Under the pieces are notes generated by a model that saw only the letters and a list, made by a program, of their open reading frames with translations, was not told the DNA's origin and made no database searches. A DNA stretch of 64,000 nucleotides from UBA8337 sp963932545 (lineage in GTDB: Bacteria; Pseudomonadota; Alphaproteobacteria; RS24): the NCBI GenBank assembly GCA_963932545.1, contig CAWVRH010000008.1, positions 20,599 through 84,598 of the forward strand, written 5' to 3'. The translations under genes and the position numbers were made by a program. Of this stretch, positions 42,336 to 51,484 are shown piece after piece. Position 1 is the stretch's first letter. Each line of letters opens with the position of its first letter.

Positions 42336-42469
42336 GGCTTCGCTCTAGCTTAACGCTGATTGTGCTAGCTTTTCTGGTAAGCGCGACAGTGGCTTGCGGT
42401 AAACGCGGGCCCCTAAGCTTGCCGCAAGCGGCTGTGACAGATATTCGTTTTGTAGAAATAGAGAGTTAA
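42332..42469 (+). CDS. lptM: Small LptM-like lipoprotein, 45 residues
   Basis: GTG start at 42332 overlaps the argH stop (GTGA); the stop is TAA at 42467-42469. The product has a signal sequence with a hydrophobic core (LTLIVLAFLVS) and a lipobox ending ATVAC (Cys at 22), then GKRGPLSLPQA. The Cys-Gly-Lys/Arg-Gly-Pro-Leu pattern is that of LptM (YifL), which helps oxidative maturation of LptD in E. coli. It lies between argH and lysA, the usual place, and its stop is 2 bp before lysA. Confidence 0.85.
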   Translation: MRLRSSLTLIVLAFLVSATVACGKRGPLSLPQAAVTDIRFVEIES

Positions 42470-42471
42470 AA

Positions 42472-43740
42472 ATGGATCATTTCTTGTATCGAGATGGCGC
42501 TTTACATGCCGAAGATATTGCAGTCGCCGAGATTGCGAAAGCCGTTGGCACGCCTTTTTATTGCTATTCCACCGCCACCCTAGAACGCCATTTTTCGGTT
42601 CTAGATAAGTCGCTAGCCGATGTGGGCCTCGAGGACCGGCTGATTTGCTATTCGGTAAAAGCCAATTCCAATATTGCCGTGATTGCCACTTTGGCCAAAC
42701 TAGGCGCGGGCGCCGATATTGTTTCGCAAGGTGAAATGGTGCGCGCCTTGAAGGCGGGTATTGAGCCCAGCAAAATCGTGTTTTCCGGCGTTGGAAAAAC
42801 CGCCGATGAAATGCACGCCGCCTTAGGCGCGGGTATTTTACAGTTCAATGTAGAGAGCCTATCTGAGATTGACATGCTGGCAAGTGTCGCGACCCGCATG
42901 GGCAAAGTGGCCCAAGTGGCGCTTCGGGTGAACCCAGACATTGATGCGGGGACGCATGAAAAAATCTCTACGGGCAAAGCCGAGAATAAGTTTGGCATCG
43001 CATGGGAAGACGCTGAAGCGGGTTTCGCCCATGTCCAGAAGCTCGATGGCGTCGAAGCCAAAGGCATTGATATCCATATCGGGAGCCAAATTACCGATCC
43101 AGAACCGTTCCGTCTCGCCTTTGAAAAAGTGGCGGGTTTGCTGACTAGTTTGCGCGCGAAAGGCCATATCATCGAGCGTCTAGACTTGGGCGGCGGCCTC
43201 GGCGTGCCCTATGCTCGTGACAATGACCCGCCTCTAGACCCGGCCATTTATGCCAATCTTATCGCCGATATACTGGGCGACAAAGGATGCACCATCATGC
43301 TGGAACCGGGGCGTCTGATTGCCGCCAATGCGGGTGTCTTGGTAACTTCCGTCATTCGCGCCAAACAAGGCAAAGCGAAAAATTTTATGATTGTCGATGC
43401 CGCGATGACCGAACTGATGCGCCCGACTTTATACGGTGCCTATCACGATATTAAGCCGGTCAAAGAAATTGAAACCAATGAGTTGGTTTGGGATGTCGTC
43501 GGCCCGGTTTGTGAGAGCGGTGACTTTTTGGGTCAGGACCGTAGTTTACCCGTGCCCGATGAGGGAGATTTACTGGCTATCTTTGCCGCCGGCGCTTATG
43601 GCGCGGTATTAGGCTCGAGCTATAATACGCGACCTGCCGCGCCGGAAGTTTTGGTCAGCGGCAATCGTTTCACTATTGTGCGCACGCGGCCTGATTATGA
43701 AGCCATGCTAGAACGCGAAAGCCTGCCAGACTGGATATAG
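42472..43740 (+). CDS. lysA: Diaminopimelate decarboxylase
   Basis: The product has 422 residues, a PLP enzyme with a TIM barrel and C-terminal beta-domain. The PLP Lys is in CYSVKANSN (about 62), HIGSQITDP and LDLGGGLGVPY line the site, and GPVCESGDFLGQDR holds the active Cys region near 345. It decarboxylates meso-diaminopimelate to lysine. It follows lptM by 2 bp and is probably the last gene of the argH transcript. Confidence 0.97.
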   Translation: MDHFLYRDGALHAEDIAVAEIAKAVGTPFYCYSTATLERHFSVLDKSLADVGLEDRLICYSVKANSNIAVIATLAKLGAGADIVSQGEMVRALKAGIEPSKIVFSGVGKTADEMHAALGAGILQFNVESLSEIDMLASVATRMGKVAQVALRVNPDIDAGTHEKISTGKAENKFGIAWEDAEAGFAHVQKLDGVEAKGIDIHIGSQITDPEPFRLAFEKVAGLLTSLRAKGHIIERLDLGGGLGVPYARDNDPPLDPAIYANLIADILGDKGCTIMLEPGRLIAANAGVLVTSVIRAKQGKAKNFMIVDAAMTELMRPTLYGAYHDIKPVKEIETNELVWDVVGPVCESGDFLGQDRSLPVPDEGDLLAIFAAGAYGAVLGSSYNTRPAAPEVLVSGNRFTIVRTRPDYEAMLERESLPDWI

Positions 43741-43820
43741 GGTCACGCGCATTTGAAACGGGTGCATCTACGCCACAAATCTGTCACACTGCAAGAAAAT
43801 CAGACCAAAGGTGTCACCCG

Positions 43821-44489
43821 ATGATTAGAATGGACAATGTTTCGCTGCGCTATGATAGCCGCCGAGATGTTTTGACGAATATCGCGCTAGATATTCCACA
43901 AGGGTCTTTTCGCTTTCTCACAGGCCCCTCTGGCGCTGGTAAAACCTCTCTTCTAAAACTTATTTTCTTGGCCCACGCCCCCAGTTCGGGACGCATTTTT
44001 TTGATGGGACAAGACACTACAACCATGAGCCGAAAAAAGCTGGCTCTGATGCGTCGCCAAATCGGTGTGGTGTTCCAAGACTTTCGCCTCATCGAACATC
44101 TGTCGGTCTATGACAATGTCACCCTACCCTTGCGTATCGCAGGCCAGCGCCCGTCCAGCTGGCATAATAATGCGGTGGAGCTATTAAATTGGGTCGGCTT
44201 GGGCGATCGTCTATCGGCTCTGCCTGCCACATTATCGGGCGGCGAAAAACAACGCGTCGCCATCGCGCGCGCGGTGATGACGCGGCCCAAAATTATCATT
44301 GCCGATGAGCCAACCGGTAACGTCGACCCCGAAATGGGCGAGCGGTTGGTGCGTTTGCTGGTCGAGCTGAACAAAATGGGCACGACCATTATGATTGCTA
44401 CGCATGATAAATTTCTTTGGGAGAATTTCGAGTTCCCCCGCCTCCATCTGGAAGATGGCCAGCTAACCGAATTTGGAGTTGGCGCATGA
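43821..44489 (+). CDS. ftsE: Cell division ATP-binding protein FtsE
   Basis: The product has 222 residues. Walker A is GPSGAGKTSL (about 36-45), the ABC signature is LSGGEKQRVA (about 139), and Walker B is IIIADEPTGNVDPE. It is the ATPase of the FtsEX complex, which activates peptidoglycan hydrolases at the septum. Its stop overlaps the ftsX start (ATGA). Confidence 0.95.
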   Translation: MIRMDNVSLRYDSRRDVLTNIALDIPQGSFRFLTGPSGAGKTSLLKLIFLAHAPSSGRIFLMGQDTTTMSRKKLALMRRQIGVVFQDFRLIEHLSVYDNVTLPLRIAGQRPSSWHNNAVELLNWVGLGDRLSALPATLSGGEKQRVAIARAVMTRPKIIIADEPTGNVDPEMGERLVRLLVELNKMGTTIMIATHDKFLWENFEFPRLHLEDGQLTEFGVGA

Positions 44490-45340
44490 GCAGCGAGATA
44501 AAACCTACCCTGCTGCCGCCAGAAAATCTGGCCGGCCCTGCGCTGAGTGCTGTCACTATGGTGATGACTTTTCTGGCCTGTCTGGCGCTCGGTTGTTCTA
44601 TTTTAGCCGACCGCGCTGCCGATAGATGGCTGGCGCGCGCCACCAGCGCCATAAGCGTGCAAATTATTGAAACCACGCAACTAACCGTCGAAGACCAATT
44701 GCCCGCAGTTTTGCGCGAAATTCAAGCCACCCCCGGCATTGGCAGCTCGCGCCTATTAGGGCGCAATGACCTCGTGGCCCTGCTGGAGCCTTGGTTGGGC
44801 ACAGGCAATATTAGCGAAGACATGCCACTGCCGCTGCTGCTTGAAATTATCCCGGCTCCAGATCAAAAAATACCGACGGCCGCATTATCCGCCAGATTAA
44901 AAGCCGTAGCGCCCGGTGCGCGCCTCGACACGCATGGCCGATGGCGCGAGACCCTAGAGAGCACGGCCAGAGCGCTCGAGTTATTTGCCGCGCTGGTGCT
45001 GACCATGGTAACGCTGGCCACGGCCACCGTCATTTTATTTGCCACCCGTGCGGGTCTTTTGGCCAATGAAGAAATCCTCAATGTGCTGCACCAGATTGGC
45101 GCCCAAGACGGCTATATCTCGCGCCGCTTCGAAGGTCATTTCGTGCGCGTGGTAAGCCTCGCAGCTATGGCGGGTTTGGCGGCGGCACTGGTGTTTTTCT
45201 ATGCGCTTGGTGGGCTGGTAGCCGAGGCGCGCGACGTTAATTTTCTCATTTACCTGACCCCTTTGCCCTTGGCCGCCATTGTGCTGAGCTGGCAAGTAAC
45301 GCGGCGCTATGTGCTTCGTAACTTGCGCGCGCAGCTTTAG
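44486..45340 (+). CDS. ftsX: Cell division membrane protein FtsX
   Basis: The product has 284 residues from the ATG at 44486, which overlaps the ftsE stop; an in-frame start at 44417 inside ftsE is unlikely. Four membrane segments are seen: about 20-45 and three in the C-terminal half, including LVLTMVTLATATVILFATRAG. The periplasmic loop between the first two would bind hydrolase activators. It is paired with FtsE. A YdcF-type gene follows 10 bp later. Confidence 0.92.
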   Translation: MSSEIKPTLLPPENLAGPALSAVTMVMTFLACLALGCSILADRAADRWLARATSAISVQIIETTQLTVEDQLPAVLREIQATPGIGSSRLLGRNDLVALLEPWLGTGNISEDMPLPLLLEIIPAPDQKIPTAALSARLKAVAPGARLDTHGRWRETLESTARALELFAALVLTMVTLATATVILFATRAGLLANEEILNVLHQIGAQDGYISRRFEGHFVRVVSLAAMAGLAAALVFFYALGGLVAEARDVNFLIYLTPLPLAAIVLSWQVTRRYVLRNLRAQL

Positions 45341-45350
45341 GGGAGCCTAA

Positions 45351-45980
45351 ATGTCTCGGTTTTCAGATAGCGAAAGCGACAAACGCCGACAGCTCTGGAG
45401 CACAGCGCGCTGGATTATCGTTGGGGCTTTTGGCCTATATGTTTTCAGTTTCATCTTATTTGCCGAGAGCCTATCCAACCAACATACACAAGCCCCGCAA
45501 GCCGATGCCATTGTGGTTTTGACAGGTGGCACAACGGCGCGCATCGAAACGGGACTGGCTTTGCTAGCCGCCAAGCAAGGCCAACGCCTACTCATCACCG
45601 GCGTATATGAAGACTTAGATTTCGAAACCGTGATGACCATGGCCCCGAAGGCGACGCGGCGTCAATCCGCGGCCCTGCGCTGCTGTCTTGACCTAGACTA
45701 TAAAGCAGGCAACACCGTGGCCAATGCTCGCGAGACCCGCCAATGGGTCGATGTGCATGGCTTTCGCTCCCTCATCGTAGTGACCAGCGCCCAGCATATG
45801 CCGCGCGCTTTTTTGGAGCTTCGAAACGCCATGCCCAAAATTCGGCTATCTGCCTACCCCGTGGTTGTGCCGCAAGTTAAACTGGAATATTGGTTTGCCT
45901 ACCCAGGCACAATGGCTCTTTTATTGGGGGAATATACGCGCTTTCTTTGGGCCCTCACGGGTTTGACGAAGGCTAGCTAG
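45351..45980 (+). CDS. YdcF-family (DUF218) membrane protein
   Basis: The product has 209 residues. One N-terminal transmembrane helix (about 19-39) is followed by a DUF218 domain with ADAIVVLTGGTTARIETGL (about 52-70) and LIVVTSAQHMPRAFLEL. DUF218 proteins include ElyC and SanA, linked to cell-envelope homeostasis. It lies in line with ftsEX and a DUF2125 gene, supporting an envelope role. Its biochemical activity is unknown. Confidence 0.9.
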   Translation: MSRFSDSESDKRRQLWSTARWIIVGAFGLYVFSFILFAESLSNQHTQAPQADAIVVLTGGTTARIETGLALLAAKQGQRLLITGVYEDLDFETVMTMAPKATRRQSAALRCCLDLDYKAGNTVANARETRQWVDVHGFRSLIVVTSAQHMPRAFLELRNAMPKIRLSAYPVVVPQVKLEYWFAYPGTMALLLGEYTRFLWALTGLTKAS

Positions 45981-45987
45981 GGGTTTT

Positions 45988-46980
45988 ATGCGGTCGGTTT
46001 TTTCTCATCCTCGATTTTGGTTGTTCGCCCCTTTCTTCGGCCTGCTGGCCTTAACCTTGCTGGCGTTCGGGTTATGGCACTATGCGAGCGAGCGCATTCG
46101 CACAGATTTAGCGGCTTTCGGGCTGACATGGCAAAGCGTCAGCCATAATGGCTTTCCAGCGCGCATCACGCTCGACGTCAACGCCGCACGCTTGCTTCAA
46201 AAGAACATAACTTGGAGCAACCAGAAGTTAACCGCGACGTTAATGCCGTTCAATCTAGGGCTAGAAGACAGCCATGGTGTGGTGGATTTTCTGGGTGCGC
46301 ACGAAATTAAAGTTCCCGCGGGTGAGTTTACCTTGGCCCATAGCGGCAATCTGATGAGCGTCTTATTGGCGCGCGACGGCCTGTTGCGCAGCTCCTTTGA
46401 GATGCAACAGCCAATTTTAACCGGAACCTTCAACGATCCAAAATGGCGGGAAAACCTGCACGCCGAAGCCGACCAATTAGACCTGCATGTCCGGCGCAGC
46501 GAAAAACAAACACAGACGCTCGACCCAATGGATGTGGCTGTGCAACTTAAAAACTTACGCTTGCTCCGCCCCAACCAACTCGGTGGCCAAGCGTTTCGCC
46601 GACTAGACATACTGGCAAGCGTGCCCAAACTATGGCTGCAAAACAGCCTACAAGCTGGCGATGTTTTGCAGCTCAATCGCCTAACCTTAGAACGCAAAAA
46701 TTTAACGGTCGTGGCGCGTGGCACACTCAAACTTCACGCCCGAGGCTATTTGCAAGGCAAGCTCGATCTCAACCTCGTCAATCTCGAGGCGCTCCTCGAT
46801 GTCTTGCAAGACGCTGGGGTTATGTCTCGACGCGACAGGGCTAAATGGCTGTTCTTTGGGGGGCTCGGCGCAGCTCTGGGAGGCGACACCCAAGACCGTA
46901 TATCGGTTCCCCTACAATTTAAAAATGGTCGAACTCACTTGGGGCCACTGGATTTAGGTGTCGCGCCAAAATGGCGATAG
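45988..46980 (+). CDS. DUF2125 domain protein, membrane-anchored
   Basis: The product has 330 residues. An N-terminal transmembrane helix (about 12-32) is followed by a DUF2125 region with HNGFPARITLDV (about 52) typical of this alphaproteobacterial family, whose repeated beta pattern resembles AsmA/DUF945-like proteins. Function is unknown; a periplasmic or envelope role is inferred from the anchor and the ftsEX-YdcF context. It ends 9 bp before the convergent tyrC. Confidence 0.85.
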   Translation: MRSVFSHPRFWLFAPFFGLLALTLLAFGLWHYASERIRTDLAAFGLTWQSVSHNGFPARITLDVNAARLLQKNITWSNQKLTATLMPFNLGLEDSHGVVDFLGAHEIKVPAGEFTLAHSGNLMSVLLARDGLLRSSFEMQQPILTGTFNDPKWRENLHAEADQLDLHVRRSEKQTQTLDPMDVAVQLKNLRLLRPNQLGGQAFRRLDILASVPKLWLQNSLQAGDVLQLNRLTLERKNLTVVARGTLKLHARGYLQGKLDLNLVNLEALLDVLQDAGVMSRRDRAKWLFFGGLGAALGGDTQDRISVPLQFKNGRTHLGPLDLGVAPKWR

Positions 46981-46989
46981 CCAAGGAAG

Positions 46990-47895
46990 TTACTTATCGC
47001 GTCCGAAATTTGGCGCTTTGGTGTCTTGTCCCGCGTCGATAATCGATTGGCGAATGCCACGGGTGCGGGTAAAAACATCTTCCAAGAATTCAGCATCACT
47101 ATGACGGATGGCACGTTGCAGGGCCGTGAGGTCTTCGCTGAAACGACCTAAGACCTCTAAAACAGCGTCTTTGTTTTCGATAAAAATATCGCGCCACATA
47201 ATCGGGTCTGAAGCCGCAATGCGGGTGAAGTCGCGAAAGCCAGAGGCTGAATATTTAATTACTTCCGAGCGCGTATCCTGTTCCAATTGTGCCGCCGTAC
47301 CCACAATATTGAAGGCGATGAGATGTGGCAGATGGCTGGTAATCGCCAACACTAAATCATGGTGCGCGGCGTCCATAAACGTAACTTCCGAGCCAATGCC
47401 CTGCCAAAGTTTGGAAACCTGCTCGACGGCAATCAAGCTGGTCGTGTCGTCTGGGGTAAGAATGCACCAGCGCCCTTCAAATAATTCAGCAAATCCAGAC
47501 GTTGGACCCGACTCTTCCGTGCCCGCAATCGGGTGGCCGGGCACGAAATGCACGCGACCGCCAAGAAGCGGCGTGATGTCTTTCAACACGCCGGCTTTCA
47601 CCGAGCCCACATCGGTTAGAATCGCATTGTCTTTAAGGCCCGGAATAATTTTCTCCGCCAGCGCTTTCACCGCGCTCAACGGGGTGTTGAAAAACACCAC
47701 ATCGGCATCCATGCAAGCCGCCTCCGGCGTTTCATGCACACTATCGACAAAGCCAATATCCATGGCTGCTTCGCGCGTTTGCGCCGAGCGCGCATACCCA
47801 GAGATATGCGACGCCAGATTGTTTTTCTTCAGCGCATGGCCGAGCGAGGAGCCGATGAGCCCCATGCCGATGAGCGCAATATTGGGTTTACTCAT
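46990..47895 (-). CDS. tyrC: Prephenate/arogenate dehydrogenase (TyrC type)
   Basis: The product has 301 residues. The NAD(P)-binding motif is ALIGMGLIGSSLGHALKK (about 7-24), and HFVPGHPIAGTEESG (about 116-130) is the TyrA/TyrC active-site region. It makes 4-hydroxyphenylpyruvate from prephenate or tyrosine from arogenate. It has no fused chorismate mutase, since that gene is separate at 49016. Its start overlaps the hisC stop (ATGA). Confidence 0.93.
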   Translation of the reverse strand: MSKPNIALIGMGLIGSSLGHALKKNNLASHISGYARSAQTREAAMDIGFVDSVHETPEAACMDADVVFFNTPLSAVKALAEKIIPGLKDNAILTDVGSVKAGVLKDITPLLGGRVHFVPGHPIAGTEESGPTSGFAELFEGRWCILTPDDTTSLIAVEQVSKLWQGIGSEVTFMDAAHHDLVLAITSHLPHLIAFNIVGTAAQLEQDTRSEVIKYSASGFRDFTRIAASDPIMWRDIFIENKDAVLEVLGRFSEDLTALQRAIRHSDAEFLEDVFTRTRGIRQSIIDAGQDTKAPNFGRDK

Positions 47896-49016
47896 GAGCT
47901 GGCTCCCGTTTGGGGCTGTGCTTGAAAGGCTTGCAAAGCGCTAACCGCCGCGCGATTTCCGTCTTCCGTGCCAACCGTTAGGCGCAAGGCCGTGGGCATG
48001 CCATAGGCGGCGAGCCCGCGTGCAATAACCCCTTGGCTGCACATAAACGCATCGGCCGCCTTGGCTGTTTGGGCATCGCCAAATTCCAACACGATAAAAT
48101 TCGCTTCGCTGGCTCTTATTTCATAACCGAGCGCGCCCAATTGCTGCCCTAGCCAATCGCGCCATTGTGCATTATGCGCGCGGCTGGTCGCAATGTGGGC
48201 CGGGTCGTCCAAAGCCGCCAGCCCCGCCGCCAAAGCCATGGCGTTGACGTTAAAGGGCCCGCGCACACGGTTCAGCGCATCGGCCACAGCAGGAGGGCAA
48301 TAGGCCCAGCCCAAACGTACCGCCGCCAGCCCATAGGCTTTTGAAAATGTGCGAGTGGCCACCACGTTCGAGAACTGCTCGACCATAGCAAAATCGTCGG
48401 GCCATTTTTCTGGCGCCACATATTCTGCGTAAGCGCCATCCAGCACCAGCAAAACATCCTCGGCTAGTCCCGCATGCAGGCGGCTAATTTCTTCCATCGG
48501 CAACATCGTGCCGGTCGGATTGTTTGGATTGGCCAGAAACACAATCTTGGTTTTTTCACTCACGTTGGCCAAAAGCGCATCGACATCTGCGGTTTGATGG
48601 GTCTCGGCCACACAAATTGGCGTCGCGCCCGCAGACGTGCTGGCCAATTTATACAGCAAGAAGCCGTGCTCGGTATAAAGCACCTCATCGCCCGCATCCA
48701 AATAGGCTTGCGCCAGCAATTGCAACACATCGCCAGAGCCATTGCCGCACACAATTTGCTCAGCTTTCAGGCCATTGACCTCGGCTAATTTGGCACGCAA
48801 ATCACGCGCCCCGCCATCTGGGTAAATTTCAAAATTGCCGTTTTCAGCCAAAGCTTGAATGGCCGCGATGGCTTTTGGGCTAGGCCCAAGTGGGTTTTCA
48901 TTGGCGGATAATTTATAAGGGTTGGCAACGCCCTCTGCGCTCTCGCGCCCGCCAACATAGGCTGGCAAATCCATAACGCCTGCGCGCGGGTTTGGTATTT
49001 TCAAACGATCGGCCAT
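47892..49016 (-). CDS. hisC: Histidinol-phosphate/aromatic aminotransferase
   Basis: The product has 374 residues. The PLP Lys lies in TRTFSKAYGLAAVRLGW (about 224), and NPNNPTGTMLP is the substrate and PLP pocket. It is a fold-type I aminotransferase of the HisC group. Between chorismate mutase and tyrC it may act on phenylpyruvate, hydroxyphenylpyruvate or prephenate as well as histidinol phosphate. Its start shares a base with the stop of chorismate mutase (TAATG). Confidence 0.92.
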   Translation of the reverse strand: MADRLKIPNPRAGVMDLPAYVGGRESAEGVANPYKLSANENPLGPSPKAIAAIQALAENGNFEIYPDGGARDLRAKLAEVNGLKAEQIVCGNGSGDVLQLLAQAYLDAGDEVLYTEHGFLLYKLASTSAGATPICVAETHQTADVDALLANVSEKTKIVFLANPNNPTGTMLPMEEISRLHAGLAEDVLLVLDGAYAEYVAPEKWPDDFAMVEQFSNVVATRTFSKAYGLAAVRLGWAYCPPAVADALNRVRGPFNVNAMALAAGLAALDDPAHIATSRAHNAQWRDWLGQQLGALGYEIRASEANFIVLEFGDAQTAKAADAFMCSQGVIARGLAAYGMPTALRLTVGTEDGNRAAVSALQAFQAQPQTGASS

Positions 49017-49564
49017 TAGCGGCTAGCCTCCTCGGCCACAGTGCCATAGCACAAGACTGTCTGGGTGGCGTCCGCGTTTGGCAGTTCAACAAACATCGTA
49101 ACCCCCTCGCCGGGCTCGCTGGCTTGGTCTTGGCGCACCACACCCACAGCGCGCGGCTCGCCGGCAATGGCGCCTTGAACGGCTTGGGCATCGTCGCATA
49201 TTTGATAGTCTAGGCTGGCGCCAAAGTAAGCGCGCGCAGGCGCCATGGCTTCGGCCGTAGCAAAAATCGTCAAGCCGCCCTGCTGGTTTAACGCCATGCC
49301 AATAATTTCTCGCCAGATAGCGGTCAAGCCCGCCAAAGGCAACTCGGGCGCTTGGGTTTCTTGCCAGAGTTTCAGCTCGGCCAATTGCGCGGCCTCGCGG
49401 GCGGGGCGAAGGGCGCGTGCGTCGCCGCTTTGCGCCTTGCTAGCCGCCACTTTAGCTACCAGTCCAGCGCGCGCTTTCAACAGCTCGCGTAAGCTCGCGT
49501 CCAGCGCATCAATGTCGCGGCGAATAGCTAAAAGGTCTGGTTTCTTATCCATCATTAAATCCAT
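49016..49564 (-). CDS. AroQ-type chorismate mutase, likely regulatory fusion
   Basis: The product has 182 residues. The AroQ helices open at LLAIRRDIDALDASLRELLKARAGLV (about 10-35). The C-terminal half (about 100-182) resembles an abbreviated prephenate dehydratase-like region (ATAEAMAPARAYFG...), but the full dehydratase is absent. It converts chorismate to prephenate. A GAGGGGGC site precedes the start. It is first in the mutase-hisC-tyrC unit and divergent from metX. Confidence 0.85.
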   Translation of the reverse strand: MDLMMDKKPDLLAIRRDIDALDASLRELLKARAGLVAKVAASKAQSGDARALRPAREAAQLAELKLWQETQAPELPLAGLTAIWREIIGMALNQQGGLTIFATAEAMAPARAYFGASLDYQICDDAQAVQGAIAGEPRAVGVVRQDQASEPGEGVTMFVELPNADATQTVLCYGTVAEEASR

Positions 49565-49662
49565 TTGAGCCCCCTCGAAACAGCAGGCACATAGTTCGCC
49601 TAGTCATAAGCGACGATAAAGTGTAAATCAAAGGAAAGATTGTATCTATAGGCTGCAAGAGG

Positions 49663-50850
49663 ATGGACCGACCGGTGAGTGAGGCGCAGACAAAAACCGA
49701 TTTAGGCGAAACAGTGCTGTTTAAAGGCGCTGCGCTAAAACTCGACTGCGGCGCGGCTTTAGAAGATATCGAAATTGCTTTCCGCACCTATGGCCAGCTC
49801 AACGCTGAAAAAACCAATGCGATTTTAATCTGCCACGCGCTCACCATGGATCAGCACGCCGCCAGCGAAAACCCGCTGAGCGGAAAACCCGGCTGGTGGA
49901 TAGATCTCATCGGCGCGGGCAAAATCATCGACACCGATAAATATTTTGTCCTTTGCTCCAATGTTATTGGTGGCTGCGCTGGCTCCACCGGCCCGCAAAG
50001 CCTAAAGCCCGACGGCTCAGGCCCCTACGGCACAGATTTTCCCGTGCTGACCATCGCCGACATGGTTCGCGCGCAAACTCTCCTCATCGACCATTTTGGC
50101 ATCGATAGTTTGTTTTGTGTTTTGGGCGGCTCTATGGGCGGCATGCAGGCGCTGGAATGGGCGGCCACGCATCCTGAGCGGGTGTTTTCGGCGGTACCGA
50201 TTGCGGCCTCGACGCGCCATTCATCGCAAAATATTGCCTTCCATGAAGTTGGGCGTCAGGCGATTATTGCCGACCCGCATTTTCAGGGCGGGCGCTATTA
50301 TGATGGCGACGAGCGCCCGCGCAAAGGTTTGGCCGTCGCGCGCATGGCCGCGCATATCACCTATTTGTCGGAAACCACTTTGCAGCAAAAATTTGGCCGT
50401 AACTTGCAAGACCGCGAGGCGGTGAGCTATGGCTTCGACGCCGACTTCCAAATTGAAAGCTATCTGCGCCACCAAGGCATGACCTTCGTTGAACGCTTTG
50501 ATGCCAATAGCTATCTCTATATCACTCGGGCGATGGATTATTTCGATCTTGCGGCCGACCATGGTGGTAATTTGGCCGCCGCTTTTGAGGGTACGAAAGC
50601 GCGGTTTTGCGTCATGTCTTTCACCAGCGACTGGTTGTTCCCAACTTCGGAAAGCGTGCAAACCGTGCGTGCGCTCAACGCAGCGGGTGCCAATGTCAGC
50701 TTTGTCGAAATTGAAAGCGACAAAGGCCATGATGCGTTTTTGCTCGACGAGCCAGAGATGCATGCCACATTGGATGGGTTTTTAAAATCTGCCGCCCAAG
50801 CCCGAGGTCTGGCCGCTTTAGGCTCCGCCAAGGAGGCCAAAGATGATTGA
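49663..50850 (+). CDS. metX: Homoserine O-acetyltransferase
   Basis: The product has 395 residues in an alpha/beta-hydrolase fold. The nucleophile is in GGSMGGMQALEW (about 163), and ESDKGHDAFLLDE holds the catalytic His with Asp in FTSDWLFP. It acetylates (or succinylates) homoserine in methionine synthesis; many alphaproteobacterial MetX proteins use succinyl-CoA or acetyl-CoA, which cannot be told here. metW overlaps its end by 8 bp, the standard metXW pair. Confidence 0.95.
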   Translation: MDRPVSEAQTKTDLGETVLFKGAALKLDCGAALEDIEIAFRTYGQLNAEKTNAILICHALTMDQHAASENPLSGKPGWWIDLIGAGKIIDTDKYFVLCSNVIGGCAGSTGPQSLKPDGSGPYGTDFPVLTIADMVRAQTLLIDHFGIDSLFCVLGGSMGGMQALEWAATHPERVFSAVPIAASTRHSSQNIAFHEVGRQAIIADPHFQGGRYYDGDERPRKGLAVARMAAHITYLSETTLQQKFGRNLQDREAVSYGFDADFQIESYLRHQGMTFVERFDANSYLYITRAMDYFDLAADHGGNLAAAFEGTKARFCVMSFTSDWLFPTSESVQTVRALNAAGANVSFVEIESDKGHDAFLLDEPEMHATLDGFLKSAAQARGLAALGSAKEAKDD

Positions 50851-51481
50851 TCCCAAAGCTTCCGCGCATGGCAATCTGGCCAGCTCGCGCATTGACCTTC
50901 AGCTCATCGCCAATCGGGTAGAGCCTGGCACCAAAGTGTTGGATATCGGCTGCGGCGACGGCGCCCTGCTCGACCTATTGGTCAGCGACCGACAAGTCGA
51001 TGCACGCGGGCTTGAATTGAGCCAAAAGGGCGTCAACGCGTGCGTAACGCGTGGGCTTTCGGTGGTGCAAGGCAATGCCGATACAGATTTATCGTATTAT
51101 CCAGACAATGGGTTCGACACGGTGATTTTGAGCCAGACGTTGCAAGCCACGCAAAAGCCGCTGGAAGTGCTGAGCGAAATGGCCCGCATTGGCGAGCGCC
51201 TGATTGTCTCGATTCCTAATTTTGGCCATTGGCGCGTGCGCCTCGACCTATTGCTCAACGGACGGATGCCCATCACGGGATCGTTAGCGGCGAGCTGGTA
51301 TGAAACGGCGAATATTCATTTATGTACCTTGCGCGATTTTACCGATCTCGTGGACCAAATTGGGCTGCGGGTCGAGAGCTGCATCACCCTATCTAATGGG
51401 CAGGCGCGCGAGATAGCTGGCAAGCCCAGTGCGCGGCATAACCTACTGGCCCAGCAAGGCGTGTTTGTTTTAAGGCGCTAA
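50843..51481 (+). CDS. metW: Methionine biosynthesis protein MetW
   Basis: The product has 212 residues with a class I SAM-methyltransferase-like fold: VLDIGCGDGALLDLL (about 32-46) is motif I, with FDTVILSQTLQATQKP as the later motif. MetW accompanies MetX in alphaproteobacteria and is needed with it for homoserine activation. The coding regions overlap by 8 bp. It is convergent with the methyltransferase gene at 51485. Confidence 0.93.
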   Translation: MIDPKASAHGNLASSRIDLQLIANRVEPGTKVLDIGCGDGALLDLLVSDRQVDARGLELSQKGVNACVTRGLSVVQGNADTDLSYYPDNGFDTVILSQTLQATQKPLEVLSEMARIGERLIVSIPNFGHWRVRLDLLLNGRMPITGSLAASWYETANIHLCTLRDFTDLVDQIGLRVESCITLSNGQAREIAGKPSARHNLLAQQGVFVLRR

Positions 51482-51484
51482 AGC

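Noticed and set aside
47108..47944. 278-codon plus-strand open frame over tyrC
   Set aside because: It overlaps tyrC fully and has low-complexity Ser/Ala-rich translation; no motif.
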